Below are positions 43,596-51,502 of a stretch of DNA of 64,000 nucleotides, piece after piece; within the stretch, counting starts at the first letter, position 1, and the number at the start of each line of letters is the position of its first letter. The stretch covers positions 33,088-97,087 of the forward strand of contig NZ_JADKNH010000017.1 of assembly GCF_015352425.1 (NCBI RefSeq). The letters are read 5' to 3'. A model generated the notes under the pieces. That model searched no databases. It had not been told where the DNA came from and saw nothing but the letters and a program-made list of their open reading frames with translations. The stretch is from Fusibacter ferrireducens. GTDB taxonomy: Bacteria > Bacillota > Clostridia > Peptostreptococcales > Acidaminobacteraceae. A program made the translations under genes and the position numbers.

Positions 43596-44759
43596 ATGCG
43601 CATTATATTATACACAGGCAAAGGTGGCGTGGGCAAGACAAGTATTGCGGCAGCAACAGCCATAAAATTGGCTGATGAGGGTAAACGGGTTATGATTATC
43701 AGTACAGATCAAGCGCATAGTTTGGCGGATTCACTGGATGTTAAACTCGGTTCAGAAACGACAAAAATCCTCTCCAATTTAGATGCACTGGAGATAGATG
43801 TTGTGGCAGAGAGTGAATCGGCTTGGGGCAATCTGAGAACTTATATGAAAGAAATCTTAACTTCTAAAGTGGAAAGTGGTATTGAAGCAGAGGAACTTTT
43901 AGTTTTTCCAGGGCTTGAAGAGTTGTTTGCGCTGTTCAAGATATTGGATATTTATGAAAAGAGTGACTATGATATCCTAATCGTCGACTGTGCACCGACT
44001 GGTGAAACTTTGTCATTGCTTAAATACCCTGATTTGTTTGGAGAGATGCTTGAAAAGCTGCTCCCAGTTAAGCGCAAGATGGTCAAAGTGGCAGGTCCAA
44101 TTGTTCAAACTGTGACCAAAGTGCCCATGCCAAAGGATAATGTCTTTGAGGATATAGAACGATTAATGGATAAATTGGAACGATTGCAGACACTGATGTT
44201 AGACAAGACAATTGTCTCTCTCAGAATTGTGACAACGCCTGAAAAAATAGTGATTAAAGAGACTAAAAGAAATTTTACTTGGTTACAGCTGTTCGACTAT
44301 AATGTGGATGCCATTATTATAAATAAGGTTTATCCCAAAATAGCTCTTGAAGGCTATTTTAATCAATGGGTTAAACTTCAAGAAGAGGGGTTGCTTGAGC
44401 TCGAAGAAAGTTTTAGAGATGTGCCAAGATTCATGGTAATGCTTCAAAAACATGAGCTCAAGACGATTCCAGTTTTAAAGGCAGTGAGTACTTTTTATGG
44501 TGAAGTAGATCCTTCGGGGATATTGGCAGTGCATAAGACATTCAGCATTATTCAAAGAGAAAATCGTCATTTTATGGAAATCTATCTGCCATTTGCAGAA
44601 AAAAGTGAAATGGATTTAGGTCAAAATAATGGTGAAATACAAATTGCAGTTAAAAATGAGAAACGTTGCTTTGCGCTACCTGATGTGGTTAAAGGCAAGG
44701 CAATCGAGTCTGCCAAATTTGAGAATGGCACATTGACGATTGCCTTTGCCCAATCCTAA
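43596..44759 (+). CDS. ArsA/Get3-type ATPase with C-terminal HSP20-like domain, second copy (387 aa)
   Basis: This is the paralogue of the upstream ATPase. It has the P-loop YTGKGGVGKTSIAAATA, switch I STDQAHSLADSLD and switch II IVDCAPTGETLSLLKYPDLF. The C-terminal HSP20-like part is intact (HFMEIYLPFAEKSEMDLG ... GTLTIAFAQS). Both copies conserve the catalytic residues, so they may act as a heterodimer resembling the two halves of ArsA. AGGAGGTG precedes the ATG. A 20-bp hairpin terminator ends the operon. Confidence 0.88.
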   Translation: MRIILYTGKGGVGKTSIAAATAIKLADEGKRVMIISTDQAHSLADSLDVKLGSETTKILSNLDALEIDVVAESESAWGNLRTYMKEILTSKVESGIEAEELLVFPGLEELFALFKILDIYEKSDYDILIVDCAPTGETLSLLKYPDLFGEMLEKLLPVKRKMVKVAGPIVQTVTKVPMPKDNVFEDIERLMDKLERLQTLMLDKTIVSLRIVTTPEKIVIKETKRNFTWLQLFDYNVDAIIINKVYPKIALEGYFNQWVKLQEEGLLELEESFRDVPRFMVMLQKHELKTIPVLKAVSTFYGEVDPSGILAVHKTFSIIQRENRHFMEIYLPFAEKSEMDLGQNNGEIQIAVKNEKRCFALPDVVKGKAIESAKFENGTLTIAFAQS

Positions 44760-44770
44760 AAATATTAAAT

Positions 44771-44826
44771 AATAAAGCCTTTGCCTATAGCAAGTTTACC
44801 TTACTATAGGGCAAAGGCTTTATTTT
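44771..44826 (+). terminator. Very long terminator of the ArsA-type operon
   Basis: AATAAAGCCTTTGCCTATAG (44771-44790) pairs with CTATAGGGCAAAGG (44804-44817) and the following CTTTATT, with one bulged base, then a T-rich end. It is among the strongest hairpins in the window. Confidence 0.85.
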
Positions 44827-44966
44827 GATTTAAAAATTCAAGTAACCTCAAACTGTATTAATTTGATATTTTTGATATAATTATAGAGATCGTTAGGTGA
44901 GTATAATCCTATTTGAAATGAACCTATAATGAGTTTCTCTAAAAAAATTAGAAAGAGAGGTTAATA

Positions 44967-45806
44967 ATGACTACAGCAAAGCAATACATATCAGATCTTG
45001 AAAACATATTATCGCACAGGCATGATCATGGGGCTGATTATTGGACGACGCCAGATAAGCGGTTGATCAAAGGGTCCCCTTTTTCAACATTAGAGTGTGT
45101 ACATTATCTAATTGAATTGGGAATGGATTCTACGGACCCCATATTAAAAGAAGCTGCGGCGTTGATATTCAGCACTTGGAGAGAAGATGGGCGTTTTAAA
45201 GTGTACCCGAAGGGTGCCATTTATCCTTGTCATACGGTGCAAGCGGCTAATGCACTCTGTCATATGGGATTGGCATCTGATGAAAGATTGCAGAAGACTT
45301 TTCAACACCTTTTAGAAATCCAATATACTGATGGTGGCTGGCGTTGCAATAAATTTACCTTTGGACGTGGTCCAGAAACGGCATATTCAAATCCCTTTCC
45401 AACATTAATTGCGTTGAGTGCTTTTCGTTTTAGTGAATATCTAAATAAAGAGCCAGCACTTGATAAAGCAGTCGAATTTTTACTGGATCATTGGACGATA
45501 AGGAAGCCTATCGGGCCGTGTCACTACGGTATGGGGACATTGTTCATGCAGGTTGAATACCCTTTTCGCAGTTACAATCTCTTCATTTATGTCTATATAT
45601 TATCTTTCTATACTCGGGCGAAGAATGATAAGCGATTCCTAGAAGCTTTAAGTGCACTGGAATCAAAAATGCGTGATGGAAAGATTATTGTTGAACGCAA
45701 TGTCCCAAAGTTGGCGCTGTTTTCTTTTTGCAAAAAAGGTGAAGCAAGTGGACTGGCTACTTTACGGTATTATGAAATACTCAGAAATCTTGATGGTAAG
45801 GTTTAG
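44967..45806 (+). CDS. Terpenoid cyclase/prenyltransferase alpha-alpha toroid-like protein (279 aa)
   Basis: This soluble protein resembles the alpha-alpha barrel of squalene-hopene cyclases and prenyltransferase beta subunits. A repeat of inner and outer helices is suggested by AAALIFSTWREDGRF, QAANALCHMGLASDERLQ, TDGGWRCNKFTFGRGPETAYS and TLIALSAFRFSEYL. The DGGW element resembles a QW motif. No DxDD motif is seen, so classical cyclase activity is doubtful. It is shorter than complete cyclases. AGAGAGG precedes the ATG, and the gene stands alone after the ArsA-type operon. Function unknown. Confidence 0.65.
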   Translation: MTTAKQYISDLENILSHRHDHGADYWTTPDKRLIKGSPFSTLECVHYLIELGMDSTDPILKEAAALIFSTWREDGRFKVYPKGAIYPCHTVQAANALCHMGLASDERLQKTFQHLLEIQYTDGGWRCNKFTFGRGPETAYSNPFPTLIALSAFRFSEYLNKEPALDKAVEFLLDHWTIRKPIGPCHYGMGTLFMQVEYPFRSYNLFIYVYILSFYTRAKNDKRFLEALSALESKMRDGKIIVERNVPKLALFSFCKKGEASGLATLRYYEILRNLDGKV

Positions 45807-45954
45807 TGTTATAAGGCTTTGAATAGAAAAGATTTTTAGGTTGGCATTTGAAATGTGAATATATGTTAACATTTGCTATTCCATTGTAAATATCAAGATG
45901 ATACGATTAGTGAAATAAGTTGTAAATGCAACACATTAGATAACACAAATAAGG

Positions 45955-46197
45955 TTGAATGGGTGTGTCATGCAGATGAAACGGATAAGTAAAACTGATT
46001 TGAAATTTAAAGTATTTAACAAAATGGATTCAAGTGCAATAGAAAGAACAATTGAAACAGAAAAATTACTAAAACATTTTGATCAAGTTTTGGAAGGCGA
46101 TGGAGATGTTTGTTTTGTTGTGGGTGTTCCAGGTATCGGGAAGACAACTTTTGTTGAGAATGCTATAAAAACAATTGTTAATTACCAATACCTTTAA
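45955..46197 (+). pseudogene. Truncated P-loop ATPase fragment (up to 80 aa)
   Basis: The frame encodes ERTIETEKLLKHFDQVLEG then VCFVVGVPGIGKTTFVENA, the beginning of an AAA_16/MalT-like ATPase, and stops 15 residues later (IVNYQYL). Such proteins normally continue for several hundred residues. Directly after, a +1 frame reads MELPATSFSGEIQDV then KEEIDKVE and stops. The region up to 46500 looks decayed. The start is uncertain (TTG 45955, ATG 45970 or 45976). Confidence 0.55.
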
Positions 46198-46295
46198 TAT
46201 GGAATTGCCAGCAACGAGCTTTTCTGGTGAAATCCAAGATGTGAAAGAGGAAATTGATAAGGTTGAATAAGTCATATCGATCGTGAAGCCTTGAC

Positions 46296-46337
46296 ATTTT
46301 AGTCAGAAGGTATTTTAATCAGAAGATATTTTAATCC
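46296..46337 (+). repeat. 16-bp tandem repeat (about 2.6 copies)
   Basis: ATTTTAGTCAGAAGGT (46296-46311) is followed by ATTTTAATCAGAAGAT (46312-46327) and a partial third copy ATTTTAATCC. It lies in the 327-base gap 46198-46524, which otherwise holds only a palindrome and the sigma-54 promoter described next. Confidence 0.6.
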
Positions 46338-46348
46338 AAAACATTGGA
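46335..46348. promoter_or_regulatory. Upstream activator site TCCAAAACATTGGA
   Basis: This TCCA-N6-TGGA palindrome lies about 100 bases before the sigma-54 promoter at 46446. The same pattern occurs twice at 51367-51399, upstream of the sigma-54 promoter that drives the CBS-type activator itself, so that activator is the likely ligand. Confidence 0.6.
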
Positions 46349-46445
46349 CGTATGTATAAAAAAATGTACAAAATCATGTCGGTTGAAACAGATGGTCAGT
46401 AGCTTAAAATCTTCAAACAGAGTTGATGAGCGATATTTTGATGTT

Positions 46446-46460
46446 TGGCATTACAATTGC
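46446..46460 (+). promoter_or_regulatory. Sigma-54 promoter of the membrane protein gene
   Basis: TGGCATTACAATTGC has the invariant GG and GC separated by exactly ten bases and a near-consensus sequence. The membrane-protein start codon is 65 bases downstream. Confidence 0.82.
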
Positions 46461-46524
46461 ATTAGAGACAACTGAGCTTAGTTCTTTATGGGGGTAAAGT
46501 AACTTAGGGAAAGGTTGGGGTCTT

Positions 46525-47757
46525 ATGAACTCTTATGTAATTGAAAGAAGATTTAAAAATCCACTTGTGAGTGGTGTGATTGCTGTTCTTTTAGCGACGA
46601 TTATAGCATCCGTATTTTGGCCCATTTGGGGATTGATTTCAAAAAATATCATTCAGATCATAGCGGCTACTGGTTTGTCACAGTGTGAGCCAGCAGTGCA
46701 AAATGCCTATATTAAAGATGTAACAGAAGGTACTTTTTTTTGGATGTCCATCAATTCTTGGATTTGGTTTACATTGGTATTCACTAATTATGGTAAATAC
46801 AAAAAAACACATTTACAGCCTGCTGCAGGCCTAAGATACAGTGCACTGGCTTTTTTATCTGGAATATTAGGCTATGTTGTATTGGTGGGATTGATTGGCA
46901 TATGGTGGAGACCATTTAATTTAGGTGTAATGCTCATGCCACAAACTGTTAATGATGTAATGCTTGCTACGGAAGGTTGGGCAGCAGCTAATTTTTATGC
47001 GGTTCCCGTTTTGATCTGCCAAATTGCATATGTAGCTCTATTTGGGAAATGGCCTTTTACAAAAGCAGGAGAACCTTGGGATAGCTTTGGCGTCATGATG
47101 ACATCCACAGCGGCTGCACTCATTGTATGGTTTGCGATGTTTGTTCCCTCTTTTCTCAAATTCCAACTGGCTGGGGAACAAATCGTCAGTCAACCAATGG
47201 GTTCGTTTCCATCAGTTTTAGCTTGGTGTCAATGTTTTATTTTATGGTTTTTGTTTCCAGTTATTTGCACTGAAGGTTATCCTGCAAAAATTTTCGCCAA
47301 AGAACAACCCTACAGAGGCTTTGTGGGACTGGGCATTTCCCTAGTCATGGCTTTTATTATGAGAGGTGCGCTCAGAGTTGTTTTGGCACCATTGGATCTG
47401 TTAAATGGCCAACCCGTCGATTTGGTAGTGGCATCACTGGTACTTTCCGTAATTACGGTGGGTCTGACTTGGCACCATCAATTTTTTGATTATCCTGATA
47501 AGTCAAAAGTTAAAAATGAAGTTTCTAGAGTTCTCATCAGACTGGCAATTGTTTTGGTCGTAGGCACTATTATGGGGCTTATTTGGATGAAAGTGTATGT
47601 GTTCTTACCATTTGGTTCAAATGACATGGGGTTAGGCTATCCAACTTTAGGTTTAATTGCAGGACAGTTTATCTATATGATGCCGATGCTATTTTTGAAT
47701 ACTTTCTTCGATAAATGGCCCCTAACGCAAATAAAGTGCATTGAAAATAAAGACTAA
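46525..47757 (+). CDS. Polytopic membrane protein of unknown function (410 aa)
   Basis: I do not recognise a named family. About ten hydrophobic segments cover most of the protein; aromatic-rich stretches (ASVFWPIWGLIS, WMSINSWIWFTLVF, LVGLIGIWWRPFNLG) and the short His pair in LTWHHQFFDYPDKSK are notable. It could be a transporter. It is driven by its own sigma-54 promoter, with an activator site shared with the CBS-type regulator, and sits directly upstream of the CoA-transferase operon that also has a sigma-54 promoter. An uptake role for a short-chain acid used by that operon is plausible inference. Confidence 0.75.
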   Translation: MNSYVIERRFKNPLVSGVIAVLLATIIASVFWPIWGLISKNIIQIIAATGLSQCEPAVQNAYIKDVTEGTFFWMSINSWIWFTLVFTNYGKYKKTHLQPAAGLRYSALAFLSGILGYVVLVGLIGIWWRPFNLGVMLMPQTVNDVMLATEGWAAANFYAVPVLICQIAYVALFGKWPFTKAGEPWDSFGVMMTSTAAALIVWFAMFVPSFLKFQLAGEQIVSQPMGSFPSVLAWCQCFILWFLFPVICTEGYPAKIFAKEQPYRGFVGLGISLVMAFIMRGALRVVLAPLDLLNGQPVDLVVASLVLSVITVGLTWHHQFFDYPDKSKVKNEVSRVLIRLAIVLVVGTIMGLIWMKVYVFLPFGSNDMGLGYPTLGLIAGQFIYMMPMLFLNTFFDKWPLTQIKCIENKD

Positions 47758-47776
47758 TTGAATTATTGAAGAAATG

Positions 47777-47806
47777 AGAGGGCAATTGTACGAGCAGTTG
47801 CCCTCT
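47777..47806 (+). terminator. Hairpin after the membrane protein gene
   Basis: AGAGGGCAA (47777-47785) and TTGCCCTCT (47798-47806) pair perfectly around a 12-base loop; only a weak T-run follows. The remaining part of the 365-base gap to 48122 contains the regulatory sites listed next. Confidence 0.6.
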
Positions 47807-47908
47807 TGCTCTATTTAAAAATAGATTTACATATAGTTTTACATATGAATTTTCTGATGGTTTCATAACATGGCTTATAAATCATTTTATAGAGTAATTT
47901 ATAAATTA

Positions 47909-47990
47909 TTGTACAAGAAGTTGCACAATCGTCCATTTGTTTACACGGTAATAGAATTGCAGTTTTTATTTGAATCGTTTAGATTGCAGT
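47909..47990. promoter_or_regulatory. Candidate enhancer sites for the CoA-transferase operon
   Basis: TTGTACAA (47909-47916) and TTGCACAA (47921-47928) form an imperfect inverted repeat with a four-base gap. Further downstream ATTGCAGT occurs twice (47956-47963 and 47983-47990). They precede a sigma-54 promoter by 30-110 bases. They do not match the TCCA-N6-TGGA or GCAAAA-type sites, so a third activator outside the window may bind here. Confidence 0.4.
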
Positions 47991-48021
47991 ATTTTGAACG
48001 GTTAGCAAATAATTTGAACTT

Positions 48022-48036
48022 TGGCATCCAACTTGC
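48022..48036 (+). promoter_or_regulatory. Sigma-54 promoter of the CoA-transferase operon
   Basis: TGGCATCCAACTTGC has the GG and GC elements exactly ten bases apart, followed by G. The first start codon is 87 bases downstream. Confidence 0.85.
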
Positions 48037-48122
48037 GTTATAAGAAATCGTCACAGATAGCTTAGATTACCCCCTGTAAAAGAACCCTGTGACATTATTC
48101 AAAAAAAATATGGAGGTGCAAA

Positions 48123-48839
48123 ATGGCTGAGATAAAAACGGTCCAAGAATGTGCAAAAATGATTTCAGATGGAAACTCGGTAATGGTTGGTGGCTTTCTA
48201 GGTATCGGTGCCCCATTACAAATGATTGATCAACTCGTTGAAAATGGTACGAAAAAATTAACTTTGATAAGTGTTGTGGGCTCATATCCAGGCGGAGGTT
48301 TTGACATTGGTAAATTGACTGCAAATCAGCAGGTTGAAAAATTTATTGGTGCACATATTGGAACAGATCCAGCACTCGTAGAAGGCTATAATAAGGGCAC
48401 AATTGAAGTGGAGTTCAATCCTATGGGAACCTTTATCGAGAGAATCCGTGCGGCAGGCGCAGGACTCGGTGCTGTCATTACACCTGTAGGCATTGGAACT
48501 GAAGTAGAATCTTATGCTGAAAAGAGAATGTTTTTTGGCAAAGAGTATCTTGTATTTCCACCTTTAGGTGCCGATTTTGCAATTATAAAGGCAAAAGCTG
48601 CAGACCGATTGGGCAATTTGTTTTATGAAGGGACTTCAATGAATACAAACACGACAATGGCCACAGCAGGTAAAGTGGTTATCGCTGAAGTAGATGAAAT
48701 CGTTGAAACAGGAGTGTTAAAGCCAAATGATATTGGAACACCGGGCATTTTTGTAGATTATATTGTCAAAGGATTATCGACAGAAGAAAGAAAAACGTTA
48801 TTTGGTCAAATATGGGAAAAAGGAAATAAATTGAAATAG
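48123..48839 (+). CDS. atoD: 3-oxoacid/acetate CoA-transferase subunit A (238 aa)
   Basis: This is the alpha subunit of a type I CoA-transferase that moves CoA between acetyl- or acetoacetyl-CoA and another short-chain acid. It starts with EIKTVQECAKMISDGNSVM, followed by the glycine motif VGGFLGIGAP and, near the C-terminus, GTPGIFVDYIVKG. Length is slightly above the usual 217-230. TGGAGG is eight bases before the ATG. The beta-subunit gene begins 13 bases after the stop, so both are made in equal amounts. Confidence 0.9.
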   Translation: MAEIKTVQECAKMISDGNSVMVGGFLGIGAPLQMIDQLVENGTKKLTLISVVGSYPGGGFDIGKLTANQQVEKFIGAHIGTDPALVEGYNKGTIEVEFNPMGTFIERIRAAGAGLGAVITPVGIGTEVESYAEKRMFFGKEYLVFPPLGADFAIIKAKAADRLGNLFYEGTSMNTNTTMATAGKVVIAEVDEIVETGVLKPNDIGTPGIFVDYIVKGLSTEERKTLFGQIWEKGNKLK

Positions 48840-48852
48840 GGAGGGCATCATA

Positions 48853-49509
48853 ATGAACAGTAGAGAAATCATCGCTAGAAGAATAGCGAAAGAATTTAAC
48901 GATGGAGAGGTCGTTAATTTAGGGTTTGGAATGCCTACATTAGCAGCAAATTACATTCCAAATGGGATCAATGTCATTCTACAAACAGAAAATGGTGGAC
49001 TGAGATTTGGTGGTGCACCCAAAAAAGGCGAGCAAAATCCGGATTTGGGTAATGCTGGTGGGGAACCCATTACAATGTTAGCTGGTGGGTCAGCTTTTGA
49101 TTTGGCATTTTCCTTCTGTATCATTAGAGGCGGACATGTTGATACAACTGTGCTTGGTGCATTAGAAGTGGATCAAAATGGCAATATTTCAAATTGGAAA
49201 ATACCTGGTAAATTTGTTCCTGGTATGGGAGGCGGCATGGATTTATTGGTGGGTGCTAAAAAAGTGGTTGCCGCACTCAATCATACAGATAAAGAGGGCA
49301 ATTCAAAAATTTTGAAGTCATGTACTTTACCATTGTCAGCAGCGGGCGTTGTAAAGAGAATTATAACGGATAAAGCTGTGTTTGATGTAAAAGAGAGCGG
49401 CTTAGAATTAATAGAGATTGCACCTGGTCTTTCTGCGAAAGATATACAAAATATGACTGAGGCAAGTTTTACAATTTCAGAGGCTGTTCAAGAAATGCAA
49501 ATTGGATAA
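48853..49509 (+). CDS. atoA: 3-oxoacid/acetate CoA-transferase subunit B (218 aa)
   Basis: This is the beta subunit that carries the catalytic glutamate. The active-site motif is QTENGG, where the Glu forms the covalent CoA thioester. NLGFGMPTLAANYIPNG at the start and KFVPGMGGGMDLLVGAKKVV are typical. After the Glu the sequence reads LRFGGAPKKGEQ in place of the common ILGMGP pattern, so the acid specificity may differ. It is in the same transcript as subunit A and the crotonase gene. Confidence 0.9.
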   Translation: MNSREIIARRIAKEFNDGEVVNLGFGMPTLAANYIPNGINVILQTENGGLRFGGAPKKGEQNPDLGNAGGEPITMLAGGSAFDLAFSFCIIRGGHVDTTVLGALEVDQNGNISNWKIPGKFVPGMGGGMDLLVGAKKVVAALNHTDKEGNSKILKSCTLPLSAAGVVKRIITDKAVFDVKESGLELIEIAPGLSAKDIQNMTEASFTISEAVQEMQIG

Positions 49510-49519
49510 GGGGGCTGTA

Positions 49520-50299
49520 ATGGTATTTGATACACTTTCATTTGAAATGGTAAACAAAATTGGCATCTTGACGATCAATAAGCCGGAATCGTTAAATGCC
49601 TTGAACACAAAAGTCTTAAAGGAATTATCCATAGCTGTAGATCGAGTAAAAGAGCGCGAGGATGTGGATGTTCTTATTATTACAGGTGCAGGAAAAGCGT
49701 TTGTTGCAGGGGCGGATATAACAGAAATGAAAGATATGAATGCTCAAGAGGGCAGAGCTTTTGGCACCTTTGGGATGCACGTTTTTAGGAAAATAGAACT
49801 TTTAGAGAAGCCCGTCATTGCTGTTATAAATGGTTTTGCACTAGGAGGCGGCTGTGAACTCGCAATGTGTTGTGATATTAGAATTGCCAGTGAAAAAGCT
49901 AAATTTGGTCAACCTGAAGTAGGTCTCGGCATAACGCCAGGATTTGCAGGCACTCAGAGACTGACGAGACTGGTGGGTATGGGCAGGGCAAAAGAACTGA
50001 TTTTTACGGCAGAAATCATAACGGCGGAACAAGCTCTCAATATTGGTTTGGTAAATAGTGTCGTATCGAGTGAAGCTTTGATGAGAACGGCACTTGCAAT
50101 GGCAAATAAAATTTCTGCGAATGCGCAATTAGCTGTGAGATATGCCAAAAGTGCCATAAATAGGGGTTCAGAATCAGATATTGAAACTGCAATGGTCATT
50201 GAACAAGATTTGTTCGGTTTGTGCTTTGCGACACAAGATCAAAAAGAAGGTATGACTGCTTTTATTGAAAAACGTGTACCAGATTTTAAAACAATTTAG
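49520..50299 (+). CDS. crt: Enoyl-CoA hydratase (crotonase; 3-hydroxybutyryl-CoA dehydratase type) (259 aa)
   Basis: This enzyme interconverts crotonyl-CoA and 3-hydroxybutyryl-CoA. Both catalytic glutamates are present: the first in LGGGCELAMCCDIRIA and the second in FGQPEVGLGITPG. The oxyanion-hole motif AGADITEM is intact. This contrasts with the crotonase-fold protein at 15170, which lacks them. The ATG at 49520 follows AAGGGGG, and the frame's earlier TTG at 49502 overlaps the preceding gene. It lies between the CoA-transferase and dehydrogenase genes. Confidence 0.93.
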   Translation: MVFDTLSFEMVNKIGILTINKPESLNALNTKVLKELSIAVDRVKEREDVDVLIITGAGKAFVAGADITEMKDMNAQEGRAFGTFGMHVFRKIELLEKPVIAVINGFALGGGCELAMCCDIRIASEKAKFGQPEVGLGITPGFAGTQRLTRLVGMGRAKELIFTAEIITAEQALNIGLVNSVVSSEALMRTALAMANKISANAQLAVRYAKSAINRGSESDIETAMVIEQDLFGLCFATQDQKEGMTAFIEKRVPDFKTI

Positions 50300-50311
50300 A
50301 GGAGACTAAAT

Positions 50312-51154
50312 ATGATGAATATTGGTGTTATTGGTGCTGGTACAATGGGTTCAGGCATTGTTCAGACATTTGCTCAATGTGGGTACTCTGTTTTTATGCG
50401 AGATATTGATGAAGCGTTTTTAGAACGCGGTATGGCGAATATCAAAAAGAACTTGTCGAGGGGCGTTCAAAAGGGAAAGATGACCGAAGAGGAAATGAAG
50501 CGCATTTTATCCCGAATTCAACCGACAACAGAACTTAGCGCTTTGGAAAATTGTGAGGTTATTGTAGAAGCTGCTGTGGAAAATATGGCGCTTAAAAAGA
50601 AGATCTTTTCAGAATTAGATCAAAACGTTAATTCTGAATGTATTTTTGCTACGAATAGCTCTTCTTTGTCGATAACAGAGGTTGCCAGCGCAACTCAGAG
50701 ACCAGATCGCGTGATTGGGATGCATTTTTTTAATCCTGTACCCGTTATGAAACTTGTTGAAGTCATTAAGGGCATCCAAACAAGTGAAAAGACAAATGAT
50801 GCAATTGTAAAACTATCAGAGAGTTTGGAAAAAGTGCCTGTGCAGGTAGAAGAGGGTCCGGGATTTGTTGTCAATCGTATTCTGATTCCAATGATCAATG
50901 AAGCAATTGGCATATTGGCAGAGGGTATTGCAACAGCTGAGGATATTGATAAAGCGATGATGCTAGGCGCAAATCACCCAATAGGGCCATTAGCCCTTGC
51001 AGATTTGATTGGAAATGATGTAAATTTAGCAATTATGGAAGTCCTTTATTCTGAGTTTGGAGATCCCAAATATAGACCCCACCCATATTTGAGAAAAATG
51101 GTCAGGGGTGGCGTGCTTGGAAGGAAAACAGGGCAAGGCTTCTATACGTATTAA
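50312..51154 (+). CDS. hbd: 3-hydroxybutyryl-CoA dehydrogenase (280 aa)
   Basis: This NAD(P)-dependent enzyme interconverts 3-hydroxybutyryl-CoA and acetoacetyl-CoA. The dinucleotide loop is [18 protein letters not shown], the catalytic His is in [15 protein letters not shown], and [15 protein letters not shown] leads to the C-terminal dimerisation helix. Length is typical for clostridial Hbd. GAGGAG precedes an ATG at 50312 by seven bases; the ATG at 50315 is an alternative. With the preceding genes it forms an operon for 3-hydroxybutyrate/acetoacetate or crotonate use; no thiolase or butyryl-CoA dehydrogenase is in the window. Confidence 0.94.
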   Translation: MMNIGVIGAGTMGSGIVQTFAQCGYSVFMRDIDEAFLERGMANIKKNLSRGVQKGKMTEEEMKRILSRIQPTTELSALENCEVIVEAAVENMALKKKIFSELDQNVNSECIFATNSSSLSITEVASATQRPDRVIGMHFFNPVPVMKLVEVIKGIQTSEKTNDAIVKLSESLEKVPVQVEEGPGFVVNRILIPMINEAIGILAEGIATAEDIDKAMMLGANHPIGPLALADLIGNDVNLAIMEVLYSEFGDPKYRPHPYLRKMVRGGVLGRKTGQGFYTY

Positions 51155-51314
51155 ATGACGTTATTTGATGTTTATGCCCGTGGCTTGTTATGAAACCAAT
51201 TGCATCTACGCCGTTTGATTTTAAAAGGTGCCTTTTTCTAGATGATGGTTTTGACAATCCCCAGTATCAAGCAAAAAACGAGCAGATACATTTAAATAAG
51301 CAATCACAACTTTG

Positions 51315-51346
51315 AAAGGGGGACTTGTACTTGGAGTGCCCCTTTT
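51315..51346 (+). terminator. Terminator of the CoA-transferase operon
   Basis: AAAGGGG (51315-51321) pairs with CCCCTTT (51339-51345). The run that follows is short. It closes the first half of the 348-base gap 51155-51502. Confidence 0.55.
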
Positions 51347-51366
51347 AGCTTTGTAAGACTAATGTG

Positions 51367-51399
51367 TCCAAAAAGTTGGATAAAATCCAGAAAAATGGA
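51367..51399. promoter_or_regulatory. Two activator sites of TCCA-N6-TGGA type
   Basis: TCCAAAAAGTTGGA (51367-51380) and TCCAGAAAAATGGA (51386-51399) are 19 bases apart and lie 45-77 bases before a sigma-54 promoter. A third copy (TCCAAAACATTGGA) stands at 46335. The CBS-type activator encoded downstream is the obvious candidate for binding. Confidence 0.65.
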
Positions 51400-51443
51400 C
51401 AGTATACATAGTGGAAACACGCCAATGGATTAGAAAAAGTGCA

Positions 51444-51458
51444 TGGCATTGATTTTGC
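51444..51458 (+). promoter_or_regulatory. Sigma-54 promoter of the sensor-activator operon
   Basis: TGGCATTGATTTTGC has ten bases between GG and GC and is followed by A. It lies 45 bases before the sensor start codon. The operon therefore seems to be auto-activated. Confidence 0.82.
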
Positions 51459-51502
51459 ATTAATATTGAGCAATGGTATAATTAATATATCTGGAGGTGT
51501 TT

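Noticed and set aside
42142..44759. Arsenic resistance operon
   Set aside because: The ATPases are single-halved, lack the arsenite-binding Cys set I would expect, and no arsB, arsC, arsD or arsR gene adjoins.
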